From positions 310,001 to 374,000 of the forward strand of contig NZ_JBBHZZ010000004.1 in NCBI RefSeq assembly GCF_037482405.1: a stretch of DNA of 64,000 nucleotides, in the 5' to 3' direction. This stretch comes from Pseudokineococcus marinus. Lineage in GTDB: Bacteria > Actinomycetota > Actinomycetes > Actinomycetales > Quadrisphaeraceae. This document shows, piece by piece, positions 1-7,221 of this stretch. The translations under genes were made by a program, and so were the position numbers. The notes under the pieces were generated by a model. It was given only the letters and a program-made list of their open reading frames with translations. It searched no databases and was not told the DNA's origin. How positions within the stretch are numbered: the first letter of the stretch is position 1; each line of letters begins with the position of its first letter.

Positions 1-279
1 CGCGAGGACGGCGCCCGGGCCGTCCTCGTGCGTGCTCCCGCCGCCGCCGTGCGTGTGGGCGTCGACCAGTCCCGCGACGAGCAGGGCCCCCTCGGCGTCG
101 AGCACCTCGGCGCCGCGCGCGTGCTCGCGCCAGCCCCCGCCCGCGCCCCGCGCGACGACGAGCCCGTCCCGCGCCGCGACCCAGGCGTCCGGGTGGCGGC
201 CGCCCGCGTCGACGAGGAGGGCCGAGCGGACGACGAGGTCGCCCACCGGCGGGCCGACGACGGAGCCCGCGGCGCTCAC
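1..279 (-). CDS. nagA: N-acetylglucosamine-6-phosphate deacetylase, N-terminal part (partial)
   Basis: Only the first 93 codons lie in the window; the gene runs off the left edge. NagA removes the acetyl group from GlcNAc-6-P in the cytoplasm, producing GlcN-6-P for NagB. The reading begins VSAAGSVVGPPVGDLVVRSA and shows the N-terminal beta-sandwich of amidohydrolases. It then reaches LVAGLVDAHTHGGGGS (about residues 67-82), where HTH followed by a glycine run is the metal-binding signature of the NagA family. The GTG start overlaps the nagB stop (GTGA, 276-279), so the two are translationally coupled and nagB is promoter-proximal. The identification rests on this N-terminal motif and on the nagB neighbour. 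Confidence 0.82.
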   Translation of the reverse strand, partial: MSAAGSVVGPPVGDLVVRSALLVDAGGRHPDAWVAARDGLVVARGAGGGWREHARGAEVLDAEGALLVAGLVDAHTHGGGGSTHEDGPGAVLA

Positions 280-1034
280 GCCGGCACCGGCCGGGGGCGC
301 CCGGTGGTGCGCTGGTCGAGCAGGGACGCGGCCGCCGGGTCGAGCAGCACGAGGACGTCGTCGAAGGTGCGCAGCGCCGAGGCGGGGCAGTCGGTCGAGA
401 CCTCCCCCTCCAGGGCGGCGCGCACGGCGCCCGCCTTGGCGGCCCCCTGGGCGAGCAGGACGTGTCGCCGGGCCGTGCCGATCGTCGCGACGCCCTGCGT
501 GAGCGCGCGGCGGGGCACGTCCTCGGGCCGGTCGAAGAAGCGGGCGTTGTCGGCGACGGTGCGGTCGGCGAGCTCGACGACCCGCGTCCGCGAGGTGAAG
601 GACGAGCCCGGCTCGTTGAAGCCGATGTGCCCCGTGGCGCCGATGCCGAGGAGCTGGACGTCGACGCCGCCGCGCTCGGCCAGGGCCCGCTCGTAGGCGG
701 CGCCGGCGGCGTCCAGGTCCGCCGCACCGCCGTCGGGCACGTGCACGCGGCGCGGGTCCAGCCCCAGCGGTGCGCGCACCTGCCGGTCGACCACCGCGGC
801 GTAGGACTCCGGGTGCCCCGGCGGCAGGCCCACGTACTCGTCGAGCGCGAACACCTCGACGCCCTCCCAGCGCGCGCCGGCGGCGGCCAGCTCCTCGTAG
901 ACCCGGGCCGGCGACGAGCCCGTGGCCACGCCCAGGGCTGCCAGCCGGCCGGCCTCCAGCTCCTCGAGCACGACGCGCGCGGCGCGGCGCCCGACCTCCT
1001 CGGCGGTGGCGAGCACCTCGACCTCGAGCACCAC
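276..1034 (-). CDS. nagB: Glucosamine-6-phosphate deaminase
   Basis: This 252-residue protein has the normal length for NagB. It converts GlcN-6-P to fructose-6-P and ammonia in the cytoplasm, feeding amino sugars into glycolysis. Visible family signatures are the phosphate-binding GVATGSSPARVYEEL near residue 35, FALDEYVGL (catalytic Asp of the DEY motif, about residue 67) and LLGIGATGHIGFNEPG (about 130-145). It lies upstream of nagA in a two-gene unit coupled by a GTGA overlap. The start has a GGAAGGAGC ribosome-binding site upstream. A TGAGCG/CGCTCA palindrome lies in the divergent gap to the TetR gene and may control the operon. Other genes of the same pathway (GH20, ROK kinase, ABC importer) are at 12.5-20 kb. 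Confidence 0.93.
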   Translation of the reverse strand: MVLEVEVLATAEEVGRRAARVVLEELEAGRLAALGVATGSSPARVYEELAAAGARWEGVEVFALDEYVGLPPGHPESYAAVVDRQVRAPLGLDPRRVHVPDGGAADLDAAGAAYERALAERGGVDVQLLGIGATGHIGFNEPGSSFTSRTRVVELADRTVADNARFFDRPEDVPRRALTQGVATIGTARRHVLLAQGAAKAGAVRAALEGEVSTDCPASALRTFDDVLVLLDPAAASLLDQRTTGRPRPVPA

Positions 1035-1103
1035 GGGCGCTCCTTCCGGACGGCGGGACGGGCGGACGGCGGCCCGCCGGTCGACGACCAGAGCGAGCGG
1101 TCG

Positions 1104-1118
1104 TGAGCGTAGCGCTCA
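1104..1118. promoter_or_regulatory. Inverted repeat TGAGCG-N3-CGCTCA, candidate TetR operator
   Basis: A perfect 6-bp inverted repeat with a 3-bp centre (TGAGCGTAGCGCTCA) sits in the 151-bp gap between the divergent nagB and tetR genes. On the minus strand it contains TACGCT, a possible -10 element for nagB, so a bound repressor would block nagBA. Size and location fit a TetR-type operator. Which protein binds it is inference. Confidence 0.5.
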
Positions 1119-1173
1119 GAACACGTCAGCGCCGGGCGCGGGTCCGCTCACGTCTCGCGCCCTCCCCCGCTGC

Positions 1174-1179
1174 TAGCGT
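1174..1179 (+). promoter_or_regulatory. -10 element TAGCGT of a leaderless tetR transcript
   Basis: TAGCGT ends 6 nt before the GTG start of the TetR gene, so transcription would begin at or next to the start codon. No Shine-Dalgarno sequence precedes this GTG. The same TAGCGT spacing recurs before the genes at 22430 and 30182. No convincing -35 hexamer is visible here. Confidence 0.45.
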
Positions 1180-1185
1180 CCGGAC

Positions 1186-1788
1186 GTGCCCGAGGAACGC
1201 CCCGCGGCGCCCCTCGCCCGCCCCCGCCCGCTGCGCCCGGACGCCGCGGCCACCCGGGCGCGCGTCCTCGCGGCCGCCGCCCGCCAGCTGGCCGGGCCCG
1301 GGGGCTCGGGCGGCCTCGCGATGAACGCCCTGGCCCGGGAGGCCGGTGTCGGCGTCGGCACGGTCTACCGCCACTTCCCCACCCAGCAGGTGCTCCTCGA
1401 GGCGCTCGGCGTCGACGCCCTCGAGGAGCTCGTCGCGGCGGTCGACCGGGCGACCGGGGACGAGCGCCCGGGCGGGAGCCTGGCCGACCTGCTGCGGCGG
1501 GCCCTGCGCGCGCAGCTCACCGACCCGGCGCTCGCCGCCGTCCTCGCCGAGCCCGCCGCGACGTGCTCGGACACCGCGGCGCTCCTCGACCGGCTCCGCG
1601 CCGGCCTCGACGCGGTGCTCGAGCGCGACCGCGCCGCCGGGCTGGTCCGCGAGGACGTCGACGCCGACGACGTGCGACGCCTGCTCTGCGGCCTCGCCCG
1701 GGCGGTGGGCGCCGGACCGGGACGTGCGTCGCCGTCCGCGCGCTACGTCGACGTCGTGCTCCAGGGGCTGCGGCCACCCGCCCGGTGA
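1186..1788 (+). CDS. TetR/AcrR family transcriptional regulator
   Basis: This 200-residue protein has the normal length for a TetR repressor. The N-terminal helix-turn-helix spans about residues 20-70: TRARVLAAAARQL, then the recognition-helix region EAGVGVGTVYRHFPTQQVLLEAL, which is the canonical TetR signature. The C-terminal ligand and dimer domain is not assignable to a substrate. The GTG start is chosen because a TAGCGT -10 element ends 6 nt upstream and the next in-frame start would truncate the first helix. It is divergent from nagBA with a palindrome between them, so it may regulate itself and possibly nagBA. A link to amino sugars is inference from position only. Confidence 0.88.
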   Translation: MPEERPAAPLARPRPLRPDAAATRARVLAAAARQLAGPGGSGGLAMNALAREAGVGVGTVYRHFPTQQVLLEALGVDALEELVAAVDRATGDERPGGSLADLLRRALRAQLTDPALAAVLAEPAATCSDTAALLDRLRAGLDAVLERDRAAGLVREDVDADDVRRLLCGLARAVGAGPGRASPSARYVDVVLQGLRPPAR

Positions 1789-1907
1789 GCCCCGCCCCTC
1801 CCCGCACGGTGGTGAGCACCGCCTCACCGCGTCGTCAGCGGCTCCGTCCACAGCCCCCGCCGCGGGCACCCGCTCGGCCCGTCGGTGCGGCGTGCCAGCA
1901 TCCGCGG

Positions 1908-2921
1908 GTGAGCAGCGGCGCGCCGGGCCTCTTCGGGCAGGGGTCCCTCGAGCTGGACCTCGAGGGCCAGCTCGAGCTGAGCCTCGCGGAGGAGCCGTCG
2001 GCGGCGTCGAGCGCCGACCAGGCGCGGCAGTCGGTGGACGACCTGGTCCGCGGCGCCCAGCGGTACCGGACGGCGTCCCAGTACGCCGACCTCCTGCGCG
2101 CCGTCGGCTCCTCCCGCCACCTGTCGCCCCTCAACGCCGTGCTCGTCGACGTCCAGCGGCCGGGCGCGACGCACGTGCTGACCGCCGCGCGCTGGCGCGA
2201 GCGGCACCGGCGGGTCGTGCGCGCCGACGCCCAGCCCCTCGTCGTCCTCGCCCCGCGCGGGCCGGTGACGTTCGTGTTCGACGTCACGGGCACGGAGCCG
2301 CTCGAGGGGGCGCCCCCGCTCCCCCTCGAGGTCACCGACCCCGGGGCCGCCGTGGCCGCTACCGGCGAGCCCGCCCTCACCGCACGGCTCGACCGCCTCG
2401 TCGACAACCTCGTCGGCCTGGGCGTGGGCGTGCGCACCGGGCGCCTCGGCTCCCAGCAGGCCGGCTCGGTGCGCGCCGTCACCGGCGGCCGTCCCCTGCG
2501 CCGCGAGCGCGTCGCCCGCGGTGGGCGCCAGCAGACCGTCGTCGAGCGGGTGCCGCTGCGCTACGAGGTCGTCCTCGCCGACGGGCTCGAGCCGCGCCGG
2601 CGCCTCGTCGCCCTCCTCCACGCCGCCGCGCACGTGCTGTGCGGCCACCTCGGCACGCCGGACCCGCTGTGGTGGCCCGACCGCAGCGGCGTCGAGCACG
2701 ACGTCGAGGAGTGGGAGGCCGAGTCGGTCGCCCACCTCGTGGCGCGCCGCGCCGACTCCTCCGTCGAGCTGCCCCCCTCCGTGCAGCAGCACCTCGAGGC
2801 CGGTCTCCAGCCGCCGCTCTTCAGCCTCGAGCGCCTGGCCCGGGCCACCGGGGACCTGGAGGCGTACGGCACCCGGCGCTTCCGGAGCGCCGAGCTGGGC
2901 CGCGCCCGCCCGACGACGTGA
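1908..2921 (+). CDS. ArdC-like / ImmA-IrrE-type protein with degenerate metallopeptidase motif
   Basis: 337 residues. Residues about 40-130 resemble the ssDNA-binding N-terminal domain of ArdC antirestriction proteins (LSPLNAVLVDVQRPGATHV, then RW and VVLAPRGPVTFVFDV). Residues about 230-285 resemble its zinc-metallopeptidase domain, but the HExxH position reads H238-A-A-A-H242. Both metal-binding His are therefore present while the catalytic Glu is Ala. A plausible third ligand is in EEWEAESVAHLV (268-279). The GTG at 1908 is chosen because codons upstream overlap the TetR gene in another frame. A chromosomal, solitary copy with no phage or plasmid genes nearby suggests a host role. ArdC and ImmA/IrrE relatives act in antirestriction or as regulators' proteases; a non-peptidase role is inferred here. 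Confidence 0.7.
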   Translation: MSSGAPGLFGQGSLELDLEGQLELSLAEEPSAASSADQARQSVDDLVRGAQRYRTASQYADLLRAVGSSRHLSPLNAVLVDVQRPGATHVLTAARWRERHRRVVRADAQPLVVLAPRGPVTFVFDVTGTEPLEGAPPLPLEVTDPGAAVAATGEPALTARLDRLVDNLVGLGVGVRTGRLGSQQAGSVRAVTGGRPLRRERVARGGRQQTVVERVPLRYEVVLADGLEPRRRLVALLHAAAHVLCGHLGTPDPLWWPDRSGVEHDVEEWEAESVAHLVARRADSSVELPPSVQQHLEAGLQPPLFSLERLARATGDLEAYGTRRFRSAELGRARPTT

Positions 2922-2989
2922 GCCTGCGCCCGCGGCGGGCGCGCGAGCCTCCCGGGCGACCAGCCACGCCTCGGCGCTACCCTTCCGCC

Positions 2990-3037
2990 CACATCGGTGC
3001 GCTCACCCCCATCGGGGGAGGTCCCGCGCACATCGGT
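2990..3037 (+). promoter_or_regulatory. CACATCGGT direct repeats and short hairpin upstream of cstA
   Basis: CACATCGGT occurs at 2990-2998 and again at 3029-3037, 39 bp apart. A third CATCGG core sits between them inside a CCCCC-ATC-GGGGG hairpin (3006-3018). The array ends 26 bp before the cstA start and looks like a repeated regulator site, perhaps for carbon control. The regulator is unknown. Confidence 0.35.
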
Positions 3038-3063
3038 CGTCCGTCGACGAAGACTGGAGCGCC

Positions 3064-4770
3064 GTGAACTCCCTCGTGCTCGCCGTGATCGGCATCGCCA
3101 TGGTCCTGACGGGGTACGCCCTGTACTCCAAGCACCTCGCCACGCGCGTCTACAAGCTCAGCCCCACCGCGCCGACGCCCGCCCACGAGATGGCCGACGG
3201 CGTCGACTACGTGCCGACGAACAAGTACGTGCTGTGGGGGCACCACTTCACCTCGGTGGCCGGGGCGGCGCCCATCGTCGGGCCCGCCATCGCCGTCATC
3301 TGGGGCTGGCTGCCGGCCTTCCTGTGGGTGACCATCGGCACCGTCTTCTTCGCGGGCATGCACGACCTCGGCGCGCTGTGGGCGTCGGTGCGCAACCGCG
3401 GGCAGTCGATCGGCACGCTGTCGGGCCGCTACATCGGCGCCCGCGGCCGCAACCTCTTCCTCGTCGTCGTCTTCCTGCTGCTGCTCATGGTCAACGCGGC
3501 CTTCGCCGTCGTCATCTCCGGGCTGCTCGTGAGCACCCCGACGTCGGTCATCCCCGTGTGGGGCGCCATCGTCGTCGCGCTCCTCGTGGGCCAGGCCATC
3601 TACCGCGGCAGGCTCAACCTGCCGGCCGTCTCGGTCATCGGCGTCCTGGCGCTCTACGGGCTCATCCTCGTCGGCGACCGCGTGCCCGTCGTCCTGCCCG
3701 ACAGCGTCCTCGGCCTGTCCCCCGCGGCCTTCTGGGTCCTCGTGCTCTTCCTCTACGCCGGCGTCGCGTCGCTGCTGCCGGTGTGGATGCTGCTGCAGCC
3801 GCGTGACTACATCAACGGGCTCCAGCTCTTCATCGGTCTGGGCATCCTCTACGCCGCCGTCGCGATCGCCTCGCCGAGCATCGTCGCGCCGGCCGTCAAC
3901 ACCGCCGTGCCGGAGGGCACGCCGAGCATCGTGCCGCTACTGTTCGTCACCATCGCGTGCGGCGCGATCTCCGGCTTCCACGGCATGGTCTCGTCGGGCA
4001 CGAGCTCCAAGCAGCTCGACCGGGAGACCGACGCCCGCTTCGTCGGCTACTTCGGGGCCGTCGGCGAGGGGATGCTGGCTCTCGGCGCGATCATCGCCGC
4101 CACCGCCGGCTACCGGACCCTCGCCGACTGGGAGGCCGTCTACTCCGCCTTCGGCCAGGGCGGCGTCGCAGCCTTCGTCGAGGGCGGGAGCACCATCGTC
4201 AACACGGGCCTCGGCATCCCGCCGTCGCTGTCGGCGACCATCCTCGCCACGATGGCCGTGCTCTTCGCCGCGACGACGATGGACACGGGCGTCCGCCTGC
4301 AGCGCTTCGTCGTCCAGGAGGTCGCCGACCTCGTCGGCCGGCGCGTCGGCAAGGGCGTGGCGACCCTCGTCGTCCTCGTCGTCGGCATGGGCCTGGCCTT
4401 CGGCGCCGGGGCCGACGGCTCGGGCGGCATGCTCATCTGGCCTCTGTTCGGGACGACGAACCAGCTCCTGGCCGGGCTGACCCTCTCGATCGTCGCGGTG
4501 ATCCTCATGCGCAAGCGGCGGCCGGTGCTGCCCGTGCTCGTGCCGCTGGTCTTCGTGCTCGTCATGTCGGTCTTCGCAGCGGTCGTCCAGGTGGGGACCT
4601 TCTACTCCACCGGCAACTGGCTGCTTCTCGGCCTCGACCTCGTCATCATCGTGGCCGCGCTGTGGGTCGTCGTCGAGGCCGGCGTCGCGATGTCGCGGGC
4701 GCGCACCGGTCCGGTCGAGACCGACGAGGACGACCGCCGCGTCCCGGCGGCCGACACCACCGAGCGGTGA
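3064..4770 (+). CDS. cstA: Carbon starvation protein CstA (pyruvate/peptide transporter family)
   Basis: A 568-residue polytopic membrane protein of the CstA/BtsT family, whose members import pyruvate and were first described as starvation-induced peptide transporters. Conserved features include GHHFTSVAGAAPIVGPAIA (about residues 58-76), GAISGFHGMVSSGTSSKQLD (about 300-320) and FGTTNQLLAGLTL near residue 460. It is the shorter form found in Gram-positives rather than the roughly 700-residue E. coli form. The GTG start gives an N-terminus that begins directly with a transmembrane helix. The stop overlaps the start of the next gene (GTGA). In enterobacteria CstA is paired with a small YbdD/YjiX protein; here the partner is a CC-star protein. 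Confidence 0.92.
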   Translation: MNSLVLAVIGIAMVLTGYALYSKHLATRVYKLSPTAPTPAHEMADGVDYVPTNKYVLWGHHFTSVAGAAPIVGPAIAVIWGWLPAFLWVTIGTVFFAGMHDLGALWASVRNRGQSIGTLSGRYIGARGRNLFLVVVFLLLLMVNAAFAVVISGLLVSTPTSVIPVWGAIVVALLVGQAIYRGRLNLPAVSVIGVLALYGLILVGDRVPVVLPDSVLGLSPAAFWVLVLFLYAGVASLLPVWMLLQPRDYINGLQLFIGLGILYAAVAIASPSIVAPAVNTAVPEGTPSIVPLLFVTIACGAISGFHGMVSSGTSSKQLDRETDARFVGYFGAVGEGMLALGAIIAATAGYRTLADWEAVYSAFGQGGVAAFVEGGSTIVNTGLGIPPSLSATILATMAVLFAATTMDTGVRLQRFVVQEVADLVGRRVGKGVATLVVLVVGMGLAFGAGADGSGGMLIWPLFGTTNQLLAGLTLSIVAVILMRKRRPVLPVLVPLVFVLVMSVFAAVVQVGTFYSTGNWLLLGLDLVIIVAALWVVVEAGVAMSRARTGPVETDEDDRRVPAADTTER

Positions 4771-5039
4771 CGGTCGGGCGCGCACCGGGCCGGCTGCGCG
4801 CGGTGGCGGCCGGGCTGCGGGAGTTCTACGTGGCGCCGTACCGCCGCACCTTCGCGCGGGCGCGGCGCGACGAGGACGACCTCTTCATGGTCGTCGTCCT
4901 CGCGGACGCGCTCGGGGTCCCGAACCCCGTGGCCGCCCACACCCTCGAGCTGCTCCCCGCCGTCTACGACCGCTTCCACGACTGGCACCGGCGCATGGGC
5001 ATGGAGCGCAGCCCGCTGGACTCGATGTCGTGCTGCTGA
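4767..5039 (+). CDS. cory-CC-star protein (small CstA partner)
   Basis: 90 residues ending in ...LDSMSCC followed by the stop. A terminal Cys-Cys directly at the stop is the hallmark of the cory-CC-star family, relatives of the KCU-star selenoprotein family. The body carries FYVAPYRRTFARARRDEDDL and GVPNPVAAHTLELLP, as expected for a small CstA-associated protein. No signal peptide or transmembrane segment is seen, so it is probably cytoplasmic or membrane-peripheral. It overlaps cstA by GTGA at its start, and its own last codons overlap the ATPase start by 10 nt, so all three proteins should be made in a coupled way. The terminal Cys pair could bind metal or act as a redox pair; that is inference. 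Confidence 0.8.
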   Translation: MTVGRAPGRLRAVAAGLREFYVAPYRRTFARARRDEDDLFMVVVLADALGVPNPVAAHTLELLPAVYDRFHDWHRRMGMERSPLDSMSCC

Positions 5040-6046
5040 CCGACCTCGCCGCCGACCGGCGGGTGGTGGTCGTCGGCGGCAAGGGCGGGGTCGGCAAGAC
5101 GACGGTCGCCTCGGCCCTCGCGCTCGCGCAGGCCCGCGCCGGGCGGAGCGTGCTCGTGGTCTCGACCGACCCGGCGCACAACCTCGGCCACCTGTGGCGG
5201 CGCCGCGTCGGTGACGGCGTCGTCCGTCTCGCCGACGGGCTCGACGGCCTGGAGGTCGACCCCGCGCGGACGGCGGAGGAGCACCTGCGGGCCGTCGCGC
5301 GGACGATGCGCCGGCTCATGCCCGAGCACCTGGCCGGCGAGGTCGACCGGCACCTGGCCCTGGCCCGCGACGCTCCGGGCACGCACGAGGCCGCCGTGCT
5401 CGAGCGGCTCGCCGAGGTGGTGGAGGACGCCCCGCACGACCTCGTCGTCCTCGACACCGCGCCGTCGGGGCACACGGCGCGGCTCATGGCGCTGCCGGAG
5501 ACGATGTCCGCCTGGACCGAGGGGCTGCTGCGCCGCCAGGAGCGCTCGTCGCGCTTCGGCGCGGCGCTGCGGGCGCTCGGGGCGGAGGACGAGGAGGCCG
5601 CCGGCGTGCTCGGCGGCGGCCGGCCACGCGACCGCAGGACCGACCGCGACGCCGAGATCCGCCGCGTGCTGCTGCGCCGGCGCGCCCGCTTCACCCACCT
5701 GCGGGACCTGCTCACCGACGAGGAGCGCACGGTCTTCGCCGTCGTGCTCGCGGCCGAGCGGCTGCCCGTGCTGGAGACGCTCGAGCTGCACGCCCAGCTG
5801 GAGCGCACCGGCGTCGCCGTCGGGGCGCTCGTCGTCAACAAGCGCTCGCCTGCCGACGCCGGCGAGCTGCTCGCGCGGCGACGGGCGCAGGAGGAGGGGC
5901 ACCTGGCGCACCTGCGCGACCGGCTGCCCGGCGTGCCGCTCGTCGAGCTGCCGCTGCTGGCGGAGGAGGTCGTCGGCGAGGACGCGCTGGGCGCCGTCGC
6001 GGACCTCCTCACCCGCGCCCCCGCCCGTCCTCCCCGGACGTCGTAG
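5030..6046 (+). CDS. ArsA-like deviant P-loop ATPase
   Basis: 338 residues. The N-terminus carries the deviant Walker A motif GGKGGVGKTT (about residues 16-25). STDPAHNLG follows (about 45-53), a signature of ArsA/Get3-type ATPases, then VVLDTAPSGHTARL (about 140-153). The C-terminal half has GALVVNKRSP and ends with a typical ArsA tail. It is a single ATPase module, as in Get3, not the tandem bacterial ArsA. No arsenic genes (arsB, arsC, arsR) are nearby. Instead it overlaps the CC-star gene by 10 nt, so it probably serves the CstA complex. The GTG start is fixed by that overlap. What it moves or chaperones is unknown. Confidence 0.85.
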   Translation: MLLTDLAADRRVVVVGGKGGVGKTTVASALALAQARAGRSVLVVSTDPAHNLGHLWRRRVGDGVVRLADGLDGLEVDPARTAEEHLRAVARTMRRLMPEHLAGEVDRHLALARDAPGTHEAAVLERLAEVVEDAPHDLVVLDTAPSGHTARLMALPETMSAWTEGLLRRQERSSRFGAALRALGAEDEEAAGVLGGGRPRDRRTDRDAEIRRVLLRRRARFTHLRDLLTDEERTVFAVVLAAERLPVLETLELHAQLERTGVAVGALVVNKRSPADAGELLARRRAQEEGHLAHLRDRLPGVPLVELPLLAEEVVGEDALGAVADLLTRAPARPPRTS

Positions 6047-6136
6047 CTCCTCCGCCTCCACGGCCCCCCGAGACGGACTTCGTAGCCTTCTTCCGTCCGG
6101 CGAGACCCTGGCTCCGGACTTCGTAGCCTTCTTCCG
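6035..6136 (+). repeat. Three near-identical copies of the ATPase gene's stop-codon region
   Basis: A 22-bp unit containing GGACTTCGTAGCCTTCTTCC occurs perfectly at 6074-6095 and 6115-6136. A diverged copy (6035-6054, two bases shorter) spans the actual TAG stop of the ATPase gene. Copies start 39 and 41 bp apart and all keep TCGTAG, so the array looks like a tandem duplication of the gene's 3' end. A weak 6-bp hairpin (GCTGAC/GTCAGC, 6145-6163) follows. Confidence 0.6.
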
Positions 6137-6292
6137 CCCCGAGAGCTGACCGCCGCCGTCAGCGGCCGCTCAGGGACGGCGCGCCAGGGGAGGCCGCCGG
6201 GTGGACCGGCGGGCCCGGTGACGCAGGACGGACATCCACTCGTCGCTCCCTGCGCACCCGCTCGTCACCGCACCTCTCCGACCATCGTCACC

Positions 6293-7081
6293 ATGTGGAC
6301 ATCTCGCCCCCTCGCCGCCCTCTCCGGCGTCCTCGCCCTCGCCACCGTCGCGGCGACCGCCCCGGCCGCGTCCGCGGACCCTCGCGACGAGGCGTCGCTC
6401 CTGCAGATGAACCTGTGCCTGTCCGGGTACGCCGGGTGCTTCCCCGGCACGGAGCACCCCTCGGTGGTCGACGAGGCGGTCGAGCAGGTGGCCGCCACAG
6501 CCCCGGACGCCGTGTCGCTCAACGAGGCGTGCAGCGGCGACGTCGAGCGCATCGGGCGGGACACCGGCTACGAGGTCGCCTTCACGACCGTCGTCTACCG
6601 CGGTGGCCCCCTCGAGTGCCGCACTCCCGGTGGCCGCGGCGTCTTCGGCAACGCCGTGCTGACCCGCGAGCCCCAGGTCGACCGCGAGGAGGCCGCCTTC
6701 TCCTCCCAGCGCGGGTCCGAGGAGCGGCGCTGGCTGTGCGTGACCACCACGGACGACCTCGTCGCCTGCACGACCCACCTCGCGGTGGCGGGGACTCCGG
6801 AGGACCAGGCCAACCAGGACGCCCAGTGCGCCGAGCTCTCGGACGTCATGGCCGCGCAGGGCGTCCGTCGCGCCGTGCTGGTCGCGGGTGACCTCAACCG
6901 CCGGACGGACTGCGCTCCGACGGGCGCCTGGTCGCGCAGTGACGCCGCGGCCGAGCAGCTGCCCGGCATCCAGCAGGTGGCCGGCACGCTGTCCTCCCTG
7001 GTGCCGACGTCCACGGAGGTCCTGCCGATGACGTACACCGACCACGACGCCCTGCTCGTGACCAGTCGTCGCCGCGGCTGA
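6293..7081 (+). CDS. Secreted endonuclease/exonuclease/phosphatase (EEP) family protein
   Basis: 262 residues with a Sec signal peptide (MWTSRPLAALSGVLALATVA..., likely cut after ASA near residue 29). The EEP fold is indicated by LLQMNLCLSG (metal-site Asn region), VSLNEAC (metal-binding Glu), LVACTTHLAVAG (catalytic His region), LVAGDLNRR (GDLN motif) and the terminal YTDHDALLV (catalytic His-Asp). Such proteins cut phosphodiester bonds in DNA, RNA or phospholipids outside the cell. The substrate cannot be read from sequence. The ATG at 6293 is preferred over an earlier in-frame start because it puts the signal peptide at the N-terminus. Several paired Cys fit an exported protein. Confidence 0.78.
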   Translation: MWTSRPLAALSGVLALATVAATAPAASADPRDEASLLQMNLCLSGYAGCFPGTEHPSVVDEAVEQVAATAPDAVSLNEACSGDVERIGRDTGYEVAFTTVVYRGGPLECRTPGGRGVFGNAVLTREPQVDREEAAFSSQRGSEERRWLCVTTTDDLVACTTHLAVAGTPEDQANQDAQCAELSDVMAAQGVRRAVLVAGDLNRRTDCAPTGAWSRSDAAAEQLPGIQQVAGTLSSLVPTSTEVLPMTYTDHDALLVTSRRRG

Positions 7082-7121
7082 GCCGCCGGCTCGCCCGGCT
7101 CCTGCGGCAGCGCGTCTCCGG

Positions 7122-7150
7122 TTGACACCTCCCCCGCACCGGACGAGCGT
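7122..7150 (+). promoter_or_regulatory. Promoter of the NCS1 permease gene
   Basis: A perfect TTGACA -35 (7122-7127), a 17-bp spacer and a GAGCGT -10-like hexamer (7145-7150) lie upstream of the permease start, leaving a leader of about 65 nt. The -10 is weak but keeps the A2 and T6 positions seen in other promoters of this window. Confidence 0.45.
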
Positions 7151-7221
7151 GCGCGCAGGGGACGCCGCTTTCCGGGCAGACCCTCACCAGGGGCCCGGAT
7201 CGACGGCGACGGGGGTACGAC

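Noticed and set aside
1080..1095. Possible DasR (GntR) site upstream of nagB, around GGTCGACGACC
   Set aside because: The half-sites GGTC/GACC are separated by 3 bp, whereas the known dre consensus has a 2-bp centre (TGGTCTAGACCA), and the flanks do not match. I did not call it.
5030..6046. Arsenical pump ATPase (true ArsA)
   Set aside because: No arsB, arsC, arsD or arsR is nearby, and the protein is a single ATPase module coupled to cstA and the CC-star gene.
6035..6136. Three spaced repeats considered as a CRISPR array
   Set aside because: Only three copies, one imperfect and part of a coding end, spacers of about 17-19 bp and no cas genes. A tandem duplication explains them better.
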